From Anaerolineae bacterium (lineage in GTDB: Bacteria > Chloroflexota > Anaerolineae > B4-G1 > SLSP01), in NCBI GenBank assembly GCA_021107605.1, contig JAIOSN010000268.1, forward strand, positions 1 through 7,281: a stretch of DNA of 7,281 bases, in the 5' to 3' direction. The position numbers were made by a program, and so were the translations under genes. Shown here piece by piece: positions 1 to 5,855 of this stretch. The notes beneath the pieces were generated by a model that saw only the letters and a list, made by a program, of their open reading frames with translations, did not search any database and was not told where the DNA came from. Every line of letters begins with the position of its first letter. The stretch's first letter is position 1.

Positions 1-270
1 CAAAATAACATCTTCAACCGGAGTCGGCTCAATACTGTGGTGGTGTGCGCGCTGACATCAAATCTTAAGCGAGCCGAGGTGCCAGGGAATGTGTTATTGG
101 TGAAAGGAGAGGCGAATTTGCCGAAGCAGAGCGTGGTCAATGTTACGCAGATATTCACGGTGGATAAAAGGGACTTGGTGGAATGGATAGGTAGACTCTC
201 CCGTAGGCGGGTGAGACAGATACTCGATGGTATGCTATTGCTTATGGAGCCACGGGACATTGACGAATAG
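1..270 (+). CDS. mazF: MazF/PemK-family endoribonuclease toxin, 3' part (5' end outside window)
   Basis: The first base of the window is in frame, giving 89 codons of a MazF-like toxin up to a TAG stop. MazF toxins cut mRNA or other RNA at short sequences and are held inactive by a small antitoxin usually encoded just upstream. What is visible matches the family from about residue 30 on: QNNIFNR (compare QNDIGNR in Bacillus subtilis MazF), a strand with ALTSNL, PGNVLL, then SVVNVTQIFTVDK and a C-terminal helix with IGRLS. By alignment from memory, the Thr of ALTS corresponds to catalytic Thr48 of B. subtilis MazF. The catalytic Arg, which lies in the missing N-terminal part, cannot be checked. 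Any antitoxin would also be outside the window. The GTG at 37 is an internal codon, not the start. The gene converges on the minus-strand gene ending at 305, with 34 bases between. The family call is strong; the RNA specificity is unknown. Confidence 0.9.
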   Translation, partial: QNNIFNRSRLNTVVVCALTSNLKRAEVPGNVLLVKGEANLPKQSVVNVTQIFTVDKRDLVEWIGRLSRRRVRQILDGMLLLMEPRDIDE

Positions 271-300
271 AAGAAAGCATCCGCATAAATTTGATTTCAC

Positions 301-356
301 CCTATCACCTTCTCGTTTTCTCGCCTTCTCGTTCTATCGTTTTTTCGCTCACTCGC
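301..356 (-). repeat. 8-nt-period repeat array, copy 1 (about 7 units)
   Basis: Read on the minus strand from 356 to 301, the sequence falls into seven consecutive 8-base units with consensus RCGARARR (for example GCGAGTGA, ACGAGAAG, GCGAGAAA); a weaker eighth unit may run to 293. The array codes for the last 17 residues and the stop of the deoxyribosyltransferase-like gene: the TGA at 307-305 lies in the unit GTGATAGG. Because 8 is not a multiple of 3, the peptide pattern repeats every 8 residues (KRVSEKTI, EREGEKTR). A second array with the same consensus and strand lies at 912-975. Confidence 0.8.
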
Positions 357-736
357 TTGAAGAAAGGCCGCAAATCCGCGTAACTTTCGTAGCAAAAAAC
401 CTCTGTGGAGATGCCGCGCAACGTCTCTGAAATATCCGCGCCTTGCCGGGCGATGGTGATGATGGGAATTCCTCGCGCGTGCGCGTACCCGGCTTCGATT
501 CCCAACCCTACTCCCTTCTCCGTCAACTCGACGATGACCAGCTCACTCTGCTCGATCTTGGCGAAACTGAGCCGCATCAATTCCTCCGGCGAGAAGTACA
601 TTTCTCCCCAATGCTCGACGTCCCGCGCAATACAGACACTGGCTATGCCGGCAGCCGTCAATTGAGCGGAAATTTGTTCAATCGCGGTGCGGTTACTGTT
701 ATCGGCATGATATTTGATAGCTAAATAGACGCTCAT
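305..736 (-). CDS. Nucleoside 2-deoxyribosyltransferase-like protein
   Basis: A 143-residue protein of the nucleoside 2-deoxyribosyltransferase superfamily, which cleaves or transfers the N-glycosidic bond of (deoxy)nucleosides or their 5'-phosphates; a cytosolic location is expected. Visible marks: an N-terminal strand VYLAIKY where the family has YLAGPF, CIARDVE near residues 35-41, the strand SELVIVELTEKGVG at 64-77, and GIEAGYA at 79-85. Glu81 aligns with the nucleophilic Glu of the family (Glu98 in the Lactobacillus enzyme). The start at 736 is preferred over an ATG at 820 because AAAGGAG lies 8 bases upstream and homology begins at residue 2. The last 17 residues (127-143, rich in Lys, Arg and Glu) are encoded by an 8-nt-period repeat that also supplies the TGA stop, so they are probably not part of the enzyme fold. 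The substrate cannot be read from the sequence; many short relatives are uncharacterised. No clear promoter was found. Confidence 0.85.
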   Translation of the reverse strand: MSVYLAIKYHADNSNRTAIEQISAQLTAAGIASVCIARDVEHWGEMYFSPEELMRLSFAKIEQSELVIVELTEKGVGLGIEAGYAHARGIPIITIARQGADISETLRGISTEVFCYESYADLRPFFKRVSEKTIEREGEKTRR

Positions 737-744
737 GTTTTTGA

Positions 745-751
745 CTCCTTT
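745..751 (-). promoter_or_regulatory. Ribosome binding site of the deoxyribosyltransferase-like gene
   Basis: On the minus strand this reads AAAGGAG, followed by 8 bases and then ATG at 736. It decides the start in favour of 736 over the longer option at 820, which has no such site. Confidence 0.8.
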
Positions 752-764
752 GAAAAAAGATGGC

Positions 765-793
765 TCATCACAGAGAGACATCGTGGACACTAA
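765..793 (+). repeat. Degenerate 9-nt-period repeat
   Basis: The units ATCACAGAG, AGACATCGT and GGACACTAA keep the 9-base spacing and ACA/ACAC cores seen in the better copies at 806-832 and 6678-6704. It is diverged, and is listed because of its position directly before the clearer copy. Confidence 0.4.
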
Positions 794-805
794 AAAAACT
801 AGCTC

Positions 806-877
806 ACCGCAAAGACGCAAAGGACGCTAAGAAAAAATTTAAGTTTCAAATCTGCGCGCTCTTCGCACCTTCATGGT
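806..877. repeat. 9-nt-period repeat as an imperfect inverted pair
   Basis: The left half, 806-832, is three 9-base units: ACCGCAAAG, ACGCAAAGG, ACGCTAAGA. The right half, 851-877, read on the opposite strand, gives ACCATGAAG, GTGCGAAGA, GCGCGCAGA. These match the left half at 17 of 27 positions, so the two halves form a worn palindrome around an 18-base A/T-rich centre. Inside the right half, GCACC and GGTGC (865-869 and 875-879) can form a small hairpin. The same architecture recurs at 6755-6809. Confidence 0.6.
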
Positions 878-911
878 GCAAGCTTTGCTTTTCCAGTAGA
901 CTTATTCTTAT

Positions 912-975
912 CCTTTCGCTCTCTTGCTTCCTCGCCTTCTCGCTCTCTCGCTCATTCGCCTTTTCGTTCTCTCGC
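912..975 (-). repeat. 8-nt-period repeat array, copy 2 (8 units)
   Basis: Read on the minus strand from 975 to 912, eight consecutive units of exactly 8 bases follow the consensus RCGARARR (GCGAGAGA, ACGAAAAG, GCGAATGA, GCGAGAAG, GCGAAAGG and similar), with CGA or CAA at the same place in every unit. It is non-coding here, between the minus-strand deoxyribosyltransferase-like gene and the promoter region of the transporter. It has the same consensus and orientation as the array at 301-356, so the gene is bracketed by two related arrays. Confidence 0.82.
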
Positions 976-978
976 GTG

Positions 979-1026
979 TCGTGGTATGATGGGTTGTTGT
1001 GTACATATACTATCATCATACCACGA
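979..1026. promoter_or_regulatory. 13-bp perfect inverted repeat, candidate operator
   Basis: The arms TCGTGGTATGATG (979-991) and its exact reverse complement (1014-1026) are separated by 22 bases. The right arm ends 7 bases before the transporter ATG and overlaps its GAGG ribosome site. Each arm contains TGGTATGAT, one on each strand, so the element could hold facing -10 sequences. The position suggests a regulator site controlling the transporter operon. If transcription began upstream of 979, the arms could instead form an RNA hairpin over the ribosome site. Confidence 0.6.
982..990 (+). promoter_or_regulatory. Candidate extended -10 promoter for the transporter-Nudix operon
   Basis: TGGTATGAT fits the extended -10 form TGnTATAAT with one mismatch. 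There is no good -35 at the usual distance (TTCGTT at 963-968 is poor). Transcription would begin near 997, 37 bases before the chosen ATG at 1034. The -10 lies inside the left arm of a perfect 13-bp inverted repeat. An alternative -10, TATACT at 1006-1011, also lacks a -35. Confidence 0.45.
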
Positions 1027-1033
1027 GGTGGGA

Positions 1034-2221
1034 ATGCGAAGAGCAGCGGGAAAATCAACGACTTTTCAGACGGGATGGGTGGCGACGGTGGCGGCGGTGC
1101 ATTGGGCGCATGATACTTATTCCGCTTTCCTGACTCCCTTACTTCCGGCCTTTATCAAGAAATTGGCGCTGACGAATACTCAGGCAGGCTCATTGGCGGC
1201 CTTCTATCAATTGCCATCCCTGATCCAGCCGCTGATAGGCTATTGGGGCGACCGGCGCGACTTGCGTTATTTTGCGATCATCTCCCCCGCCGTCACAGCG
1301 GTGATGATGAGTCTGTTGGGGATCGCGCCGAGCTACGCGTGGTTGGTGCTCTTGCTGGTGATAGCTGGGAGCAGTTCCGCCGCCTTGCACGCCGTAGTGC
1401 CCGCGTTGACCGGGCAGCTCTCCGGTCACGATTTGGGGCGTGGTATGAGTTTCTGGATGGTAGGAGGAGAGCTGGGGCGCACGTTCGGCCCGCTGATCGT
1501 CGTCAGTTTCGTCGCCTGGCGGGGATTAGAGAGCACCCCGTGGTTGATGACCCTAGGTCTGTTGGCCTCCCTGTTCTTCTATTTGCGCTTTCGTTCGTTA
1601 CCGGAGAGCTTGGTGGCGCAGGGTACAAAAACACATCAAGATTCTTGGTGGCAGACGGTAATTGCAATGCGGGCGTTTTTAATTCCTCTGGCCGGCTTGT
1701 TGGTCGCCCGCTCTTTTATGCAGGCCGCGTTGACCACTTATCTCCCCATCTACATGCAGGCCAGTGGCGCCACTCTCTGGCTCTCCGGGGCGGCGCTCTC
1801 TATCTTGGAGATCGCTGGCGTGGTTGGCGCGTTATTCGGCGGCACCTTGAGCGATTATCTGGGCCGTAAACGCCTGCTCTTGCTCTCGCTGGTGACAACC
1901 TCTCTCTTGTTGCTCATCTTCATTCAATTACAAGGGTGGTGGCTCTTCCCCTTGCTGCTGGGATTGGGCTTCACGGCACTTTCAGCCTCACCGGTGCTGA
2001 TGGCCCTGGTGCAGGAAAGTTACCCGGATCGTCGCGCGCTGGCGAATGGCATTTACATGGCCTTGAATTTTGCGATTCGGGCAGGCATCGTGCTAATTGT
2101 GGGAGCATTGAGCGATTGGTTGGGGTTGCGGTACGCTTTTATGATCTCTGCCGTGATCACGCTATTTGGCATCCCCTTTATTCTAATTTTGCCCGTTGGC
2201 AGCCCGGAAAAAGCGCTATGA
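1034..2221 (+). CDS. Major facilitator transporter, fosmidomycin-resistance (Fsr)-like
   Basis: A 395-residue inner-membrane protein with about 12 hydrophobic segments, of the major facilitator superfamily and closest in pattern to Fsr, a drug exporter driven by the proton gradient. Shared with E. coli Fsr: an acidic residue in helix 1 (HWAHDTYS, Asp27), QPLIGYWGDRR at 65-75 (the loop 2-3 signature), a GSSSAALH stretch, WMVGGELGRTFGPL, the second-half loop GGTLSDYLGRKR at 269-280, and a late VQESYPDRRALANG. The start at 1034 is chosen because GAGG lies 5 bases upstream; an ATG at 986 would add 16 residues encoded by the inverted repeat and lie ahead of the likely transcription start. The TGA stop overlaps the ATG of the Nudix gene. 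The substrate is not evident: Fsr relatives in other bacteria are mostly untested, so resistance to fosmidomycin is not implied. Confidence 0.88.
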   Translation: MRRAAGKSTTFQTGWVATVAAVHWAHDTYSAFLTPLLPAFIKKLALTNTQAGSLAAFYQLPSLIQPLIGYWGDRRDLRYFAIISPAVTAVMMSLLGIAPSYAWLVLLLVIAGSSSAALHAVVPALTGQLSGHDLGRGMSFWMVGGELGRTFGPLIVVSFVAWRGLESTPWLMTLGLLASLFFYLRFRSLPESLVAQGTKTHQDSWWQTVIAMRAFLIPLAGLLVARSFMQAALTTYLPIYMQASGATLWLSGAALSILEIAGVVGALFGGTLSDYLGRKRLLLLSLVTTSLLLLIFIQLQGWWLFPLLLGLGFTALSASPVLMALVQESYPDRRALANGIYMALNFAIRAGIVLIVGALSDWLGLRYAFMISAVITLFGIPFILILPVGSPEKAL

Positions 2222-2715
2222 CGCGCTATGTTCCGGATCAGGAGGGACGAGTTTGGGATGTGGGAGCGGCCGGGGTGGTGGTGCATGATGAGCGCGTCTT
2301 GCTGGTCCGGCATACCTACGGAGGAGCCAATGGTCGCTGGGTGATGCCCGGCGGCTTTGCGCGCCAAGATGAGCTACTGGACGAAGCGGCTGTGCGCGAG
2401 GTCTGGGAGGAGACTGGTGTGCGAGCGGAAGTGCTCTCGCTCATTGGGATGCGGACGTGCTATGTGCCGGAGGGCGGCGCGATATTTTGCTTCTTTCTCA
2501 TGCGTCCTTTTGCGGGCGAGGTCGCCCCGGATGGCGTAGAGGTGGACGCGGCCCGCTACTTCACGGCTGAAGAGCTGGCGACCATGGATCTCGCTGAAAT
2601 CGCTGCGCTCTCGCGTGCGGCGGCGATCACGGCGCTCCAGGGTGGGGGCGGATTGGAAGAGGTCCCGTGTCCACCGTTGAGCGGCGCCGATTATCGGGCC
2701 TTTTTTGCGCGCTAG
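2218..2715 (+). CDS. Nudix hydrolase
   Basis: A 165-residue Nudix protein; the family hydrolyses nucleoside diphosphates linked to another group, such as oxidised nucleotides, ADP-ribose or dinucleoside polyphosphates, in the cytosol using Mg2+ or Mn2+. The Nudix box is complete at residues 46-68: Gly46, five residues, Glu52, seven residues, then REVWEETGV with metal-binding Glu61, Glu64 and Glu65. It is preceded by a strand (AAGVVVHDERVLLVRH) and by WVMPGGF, the usual lead into the box. The start is the ATG of the ATGA overlap with the transporter stop; a longer frame upstream lies inside the transporter gene and is a shadow. There is only a weak GGA before the ATG, so translation is probably coupled to the transporter. 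Specificity cannot be read from the sequence, and a functional link to the transporter is suggested only by the overlap. Confidence 0.92.
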   Translation: MTRYVPDQEGRVWDVGAAGVVVHDERVLLVRHTYGGANGRWVMPGGFARQDELLDEAAVREVWEETGVRAEVLSLIGMRTCYVPEGGAIFCFFLMRPFAGEVAPDGVEVDAARYFTAEELATMDLAEIAALSRAAAITALQGGGGLEEVPCPPLSGADYRAFFAR

Positions 2716-2805
2716 GGGATGGTTTATTCCTCATAAGGTCCCAGGAAGCGTTCCCCGTTGAAGTGAAAATGGTGAATTGAGGGACTCTTGTTCGATAACT
2801 AATTC

Positions 2806-2833
2806 TTGCGTGCCGGGTAGAGTATGTTACAAT
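2806..2833 (+). promoter_or_regulatory. Promoter of the Ca2+-ATPase gene
   Basis: TTGCGT at 2806-2811, a 16-base spacer, and TACAAT at 2828-2833 preceded by TGT, so the -10 is also of the extended type (TGnTACAAT). Transcription would start near 2840, leaving a leader of about 38 bases. This makes the ATPase independent of the transporter-Nudix operon. Confidence 0.65.
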
Positions 2834-2865
2834 TTCCGATCAGGTTACGTGGTCAAATTTAGTAT

Positions 2866-2870
2866 GGAGG
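2866..2870 (+). promoter_or_regulatory. Ribosome binding site of the Ca2+-ATPase gene
   Basis: GGAGG with 7 bases to the ATG at 2878. An out-of-frame ATG at 2874 is only 3 bases away and opens a frame of five codons, so 2878 is the supported start. Confidence 0.8.
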
Positions 2871-2877
2871 TAGATGG

Positions 2878-5703
2878 ATGAGTGGAAATGAACGTGTGTG
2901 GCACGCGCTGAGTGTCAAGGAGACGCTCCGGGAACTGGAGACCGACGCGCAAACGGGGCTGGATGCTGCTGAAAGAGAGCAACGTCTGGAAACTTATGGC
3001 TACAATGAGCTCCGGGAAAAACCTCCCATCTCTTTTTGGGAGCGGTTGTGGGCACAGTTGACCGACTTTGTGGTCATGATCTTGATCGTCGCGGCGGTTG
3101 TTTCGGCGCTGATGGGGGATTGGATAGAGGCGATTGTGATTATGTCCATCGTGGTGCTCAACTCCGCGATTGGCGTAATTCAGGAGAGTAAGGCGGAAGA
3201 AGCCCTGGCCGCGCTCAAGAAGATGGCGGCGCCGGATGCGCATCTGCTCCAGGGCGGCCATCGCGTGACGGTGCCGTCACGCGAGCTGGTTCCAGGGGAT
3301 ATTGTCCTGCTGGAAGCCGGCAATATCATCCCGGCGGATGTGCGCTTGATGGAGAGCGTGAATCTCAAAGTCGAGGAGGCTTCGTTGACCGGCGAATCTA
3401 TGCCGGTGAACAAAAAAGCCTTAATGGTGTTGGCCGAGGATGCCGGGTTGGGAGACCGCCGTAACTGCGCCTACATGAGTACTATGGTGAGCTACGGGCG
3501 CGGCAAGGGCACAGTGACCGGCACCGGGATGCAGACGGAGATCGGCAAGATCGCGGAGATGATCCAGGCAGTTGAAGAAGAGCCGACTCCGTTACAACGT
3601 AAGCTGGATGAATTGGGCAAGATGTTGGGCATTGGCAGTCTCGCCGTCTGTGGATTGGTCTTTCTGATGGGACTGGGGCGCGCGTTGCTGCAAGGCGATC
3701 AGTTGACTTTCAAACTGGTCAAAGACTTCTTTATGTTGGCCGTGAGCTTGGCCATTGCGGCTGTGCCCGAAGGTCTGCCCGCCGTGGTAACGGTCTGTCT
3801 GGCGATTGGGATGCAGAAGATGGTGGAGCGTCACGCGCTCATCCGCCGTTTGCCGGCCGTGGAGACGTTGGGTTCGGCTACAGTGATCTGCTCTGATAAG
3901 ACCGGCACCCTCACCCAGAATGCGATGACCGTCACTAAGATCAACGCCGGGGGACGTGAGTATGAGGCCACCGGCCGCGGATACACGCCCCAGGGGAAAT
4001 TTCTCTACCAGGGGAAGACGGCTGATTTGGGCCAGCACTCTATATTGAGACAAGTGCTCTTAGCTGGAACTCTGTGTAATGATGCCATTTTAGAGCAAGA
4101 CGACGATGGAGACCCAGAAAAGCGGCGCATGGTGGGCGATCCTACTGAAGGGGCGATGGTCGTGGCGGCCGCCAAGGCTGGCTACTTGAACCAGGACTTA
4201 GCTAAACAGTATCCGCGCGTGGCCGAAATCCCCTTTGATTCTGAGCGCAAGCGGATGACCACCATTCACGAGTGGAGTGGAGTGCCAGCTGCGGACCCCT
4301 TCTTAACGCGGGGAGAGACTTACGTGGCGTTAGTAAAAGGCGCTCCCGACATTGTGCTGGAACAATGCACTCACTTCCAAGCCGCTGGGGAGGTGGTAGA
4401 GCTGACCGCTGAGTCACGCGAGGCGATTCTACAGGCCAATGCAAACTTAGCCTCTCAAGCGTTGCGCGTGCTCTCGGTCGCTTATCGTCCTCTGAGCGAG
4501 GTGCCCGCAGAGCCTACTCCGGAAGAGGTGGAGCATGACCTGGTATTCATCGGCTTGCAAGGCATGATTGATCCGGCGCGTCCAGAAGTGGTGCCGGCTG
4601 TGCGCAAGGCGCGTGGTGCGGGATTGCGTACCATCATGGTGACAGGTGATTACGCGGAGACGGCCAAGGCTATCGCCAGAGAGATTGGTATTTTGCGCCG
4701 AGGTGGAGTGGTGGTTTCTGGCAAGCAGTTGGAGCAGATGAGTGATGCGGAATTGCAGGAGAAGATCAAGGAGACCGATGTCTTCGCGCGCGTGGCTCCC
4801 CATCATAAGGTGCGTATCGTTGAGGCGCTACGCGCGCGTGGTCATGTGGTGGCGATGACGGGCGATGGTGTGAACGATGCCCCTGCGCTTAAACGCGCCG
4901 ATATTGGCGTGGCGATGGGGATCACCGGGACCGATGTCTCCAAACAGACGGCGGATATGGTGCTCACTGATGATAATTTCGTCTCTATCGTCAGTGCAAT
5001 TGAGCAGGGACGCATTATCTATTCCAATATCCGTAAATTTGTCTACTTTTTGCTCTCCTGTAACTTGGCAGAGATTGCTATCATCTTCATCGCGACGATG
5101 TTGGGGTGGCCCAGCCCGTTGACCGTGATCCAATTGCTCTGGCTTAACTTGTTGAGCGATGGCGCGCCAGCACTGGCGTTGGGGCTAGAGGCCGGTGATC
5201 CTGATTTGATGGAGCGGCCGCCGCGTCCTCCTCAGGAGCCAGTGATCAATCATGAGATGATCTCCGGTGTGGTGGTCCAGACTATCGCGATCACGGTGAC
5301 GGTGTTGCTCGCTTATTGGCGCGGCATGACTTATTTTGCTCCGCGTCAAGGACTTACCGATCCTGGAGCGATTGCTACGGTGGCCCAGACGATGGCTTTT
5401 GTGACGTTGGTACTTTCGGAGCTCTTCCGGGCTTACACCGCGCGTTCAGAACAATATCCGCTCTTGAAACTAGGTATCTTTAGCAACAAGTGGATGCAGT
5501 ACGCTACCGGTTTCTCGGTGCTGTTGTTGGTGGTAGTGGTTTACGTGCCCTCTCTGCAAGGTATCTTCAATACTGTGCCCTTGCATTGGGGCGAGTGGCT
5601 GGAGATGTTGCCGCTAATCTCCCTTCCTTCCATCGTTGCGGAGTTGCAGAAATGGTTTATCAGGATGACTAAGGAACAGGTTTCTCCTTCAGCTTCGGTA
5701 TAA
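2878..5703 (+). CDS. P-type Ca2+-transporting ATPase, type IIA (SERCA/PacL-like)
   Basis: A complete 941-residue P-type ATPase that would pump Ca2+ out of the cytoplasm across the inner membrane using ATP. Landmarks in order: N-terminal cation-ATPase domain (1-60), helices M1-M2 (64-101), actuator domain with TGES (171-174), M3-M4 (250-303) with PEGLP (297-301), phosphorylated Asp340 in DKTGTLT, DPTEG (421-425), nucleotide-site KGAP (487-490), TGD (589-591), hinge TGDGVNDAP (661-669), and helices M5-M10 (718-925). Ion-site residues match SERCA: Glu298 (Glu309), Asn729 and Glu732 in M5 (Asn768, Glu771), Asn757, Ser760 and Asp761 in M6 (Asn796, Thr799, Asp800), Glu848 in M8 (Glu908). Ser for Thr is the only change in this set. 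These ligands favour Ca2+ over Na+/K+ or H+, though Mn2+ is possible. No C-terminal autoinhibitory extension is seen. It has its own promoter and ribosome site. The family is certain, the ion very likely. Confidence 0.96.
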   Translation: MSGNERVWHALSVKETLRELETDAQTGLDAAEREQRLETYGYNELREKPPISFWERLWAQLTDFVVMILIVAAVVSALMGDWIEAIVIMSIVVLNSAIGVIQESKAEEALAALKKMAAPDAHLLQGGHRVTVPSRELVPGDIVLLEAGNIIPADVRLMESVNLKVEEASLTGESMPVNKKALMVLAEDAGLGDRRNCAYMSTMVSYGRGKGTVTGTGMQTEIGKIAEMIQAVEEEPTPLQRKLDELGKMLGIGSLAVCGLVFLMGLGRALLQGDQLTFKLVKDFFMLAVSLAIAAVPEGLPAVVTVCLAIGMQKMVERHALIRRLPAVETLGSATVICSDKTGTLTQNAMTVTKINAGGREYEATGRGYTPQGKFLYQGKTADLGQHSILRQVLLAGTLCNDAILEQDDDGDPEKRRMVGDPTEGAMVVAAAKAGYLNQDLAKQYPRVAEIPFDSERKRMTTIHEWSGVPAADPFLTRGETYVALVKGAPDIVLEQCTHFQAAGEVVELTAESREAILQANANLASQALRVLSVAYRPLSEVPAEPTPEEVEHDLVFIGLQGMIDPARPEVVPAVRKARGAGLRTIMVTGDYAETAKAIAREIGILRRGGVVVSGKQLEQMSDAELQEKIKETDVFARVAPHHKVRIVEALRARGHVVAMTGDGVNDAPALKRADIGVAMGITGTDVSKQTADMVLTDDNFVSIVSAIEQGRIIYSNIRKFVYFLLSCNLAEIAIIFIATMLGWPSPLTVIQLLWLNLLSDGAPALALGLEAGDPDLMERPPRPPQEPVINHEMISGVVVQTIAITVTVLLAYWRGMTYFAPRQGLTDPGAIATVAQTMAFVTLVLSELFRAYTARSEQYPLLKLGIFSNKWMQYATGFSVLLLVVVVYVPSLQGIFNTVPLHWGEWLEMLPLISLPSIVAELQKWFIRMTKEQVSPSASV

Positions 5704-5733
5704 GTAGCACGGTTTTAATAAGTTAGGCGTCTT

Positions 5734-5800
5734 TCAGGCGGGCTAACCTTTTCAATCATCAGCCAGCTGGTGAGTTATTGTGGAGGTGCAGCCCGCCTGA
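5734..5800 (+). terminator. 11-bp inverted repeat after the ATPase, possible long-loop terminator
   Basis: TCAGGCGGGCT (5734-5744) and its perfect reverse complement (5790-5800) are separated by 45 bases, and the right arm is followed by TTTTG. The stem is G/C-rich, but the loop is long and the T run short for a classic terminator. The left arm can pair otherwise: GTTAG (5722-5726) with CTAAC (5743-5747), which would compete with the long stem. It lies between two genes on the same strand, so it may end the ATPase transcript or adjust readthrough. Confidence 0.45.
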
Positions 5801-5844
5801 TTTTGTATGAGAACATGGTTCCCAAATTTTCTGGCGATTAGAGC

Positions 5845-5849
5845 GGAGG
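5845..5849 (+). promoter_or_regulatory. Ribosome binding site deciding the start of the nucleotidyltransferase gene
   Basis: GGAGG directly abuts an ATG at 5850, leaving no spacer, but is 6 bases from the in-frame ATG at 5856. The second ATG is therefore the likely start. Confidence 0.75.
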
Positions 5850-5855
5850 ATGACA

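Larger units (their letters stand above)
737..1033. other. Repeat-rich divergent spacer
   Basis: This 297-base stretch between two divergent genes holds, in order, the ribosome site of the minus-strand gene, a degenerate and then a clearer 9-nt-period repeat, an 8-nt-period array (912-975), and an inverted repeat with promoter-like sequence (979-1026). Open frames here are products of the stop-poor repeats, and I see no supported gene. Confidence 0.7.

Noticed and set aside
737..820. A 28-residue N-terminal extension of the deoxyribosyltransferase-like protein starting at 820
   Set aside because: It has no ribosome site and no family similarity, and is translated from degenerate 9-nt repeat sequence; the ATG at 736 has AAAGGAG at good spacing.
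301..975. CRISPR array
   Set aside because: The periodic sequences have 8- and 9-base units with no spacers between repeats, and no cas genes are present.
846..1058. Minus-strand 70-codon frame rich in Arg, Glu and Lys
   Set aside because: Its charged part is simply the 8-nt repeat array translated, it overlaps the transporter start and has no ribosome site.
760..1113. Plus-strand 117-codon frame across the divergent spacer
   Set aside because: It runs through both repeat families and into the transporter gene in the wrong frame, and its sequence is Ser/Phe/Leu-rich low complexity.
1936..2217. Longer N-terminus for the Nudix protein
   Set aside because: This part lies wholly within the transporter gene in another frame, and Nudix similarity begins only after the ATG at 2218.
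2716..2805. Terminator after the Nudix gene
   Set aside because: Only very short pairings are seen (GGAA/TTCC and GTCCC/GGGAC), without a T run, so I cannot support a terminator.
2864..2891. Overlapping mini-frames before and across the ATPase start (ATG at 2864 and 2874)
   Set aside because: Both are only five codons long and poorly spaced from GGAGG, and are probably chance ATGs.
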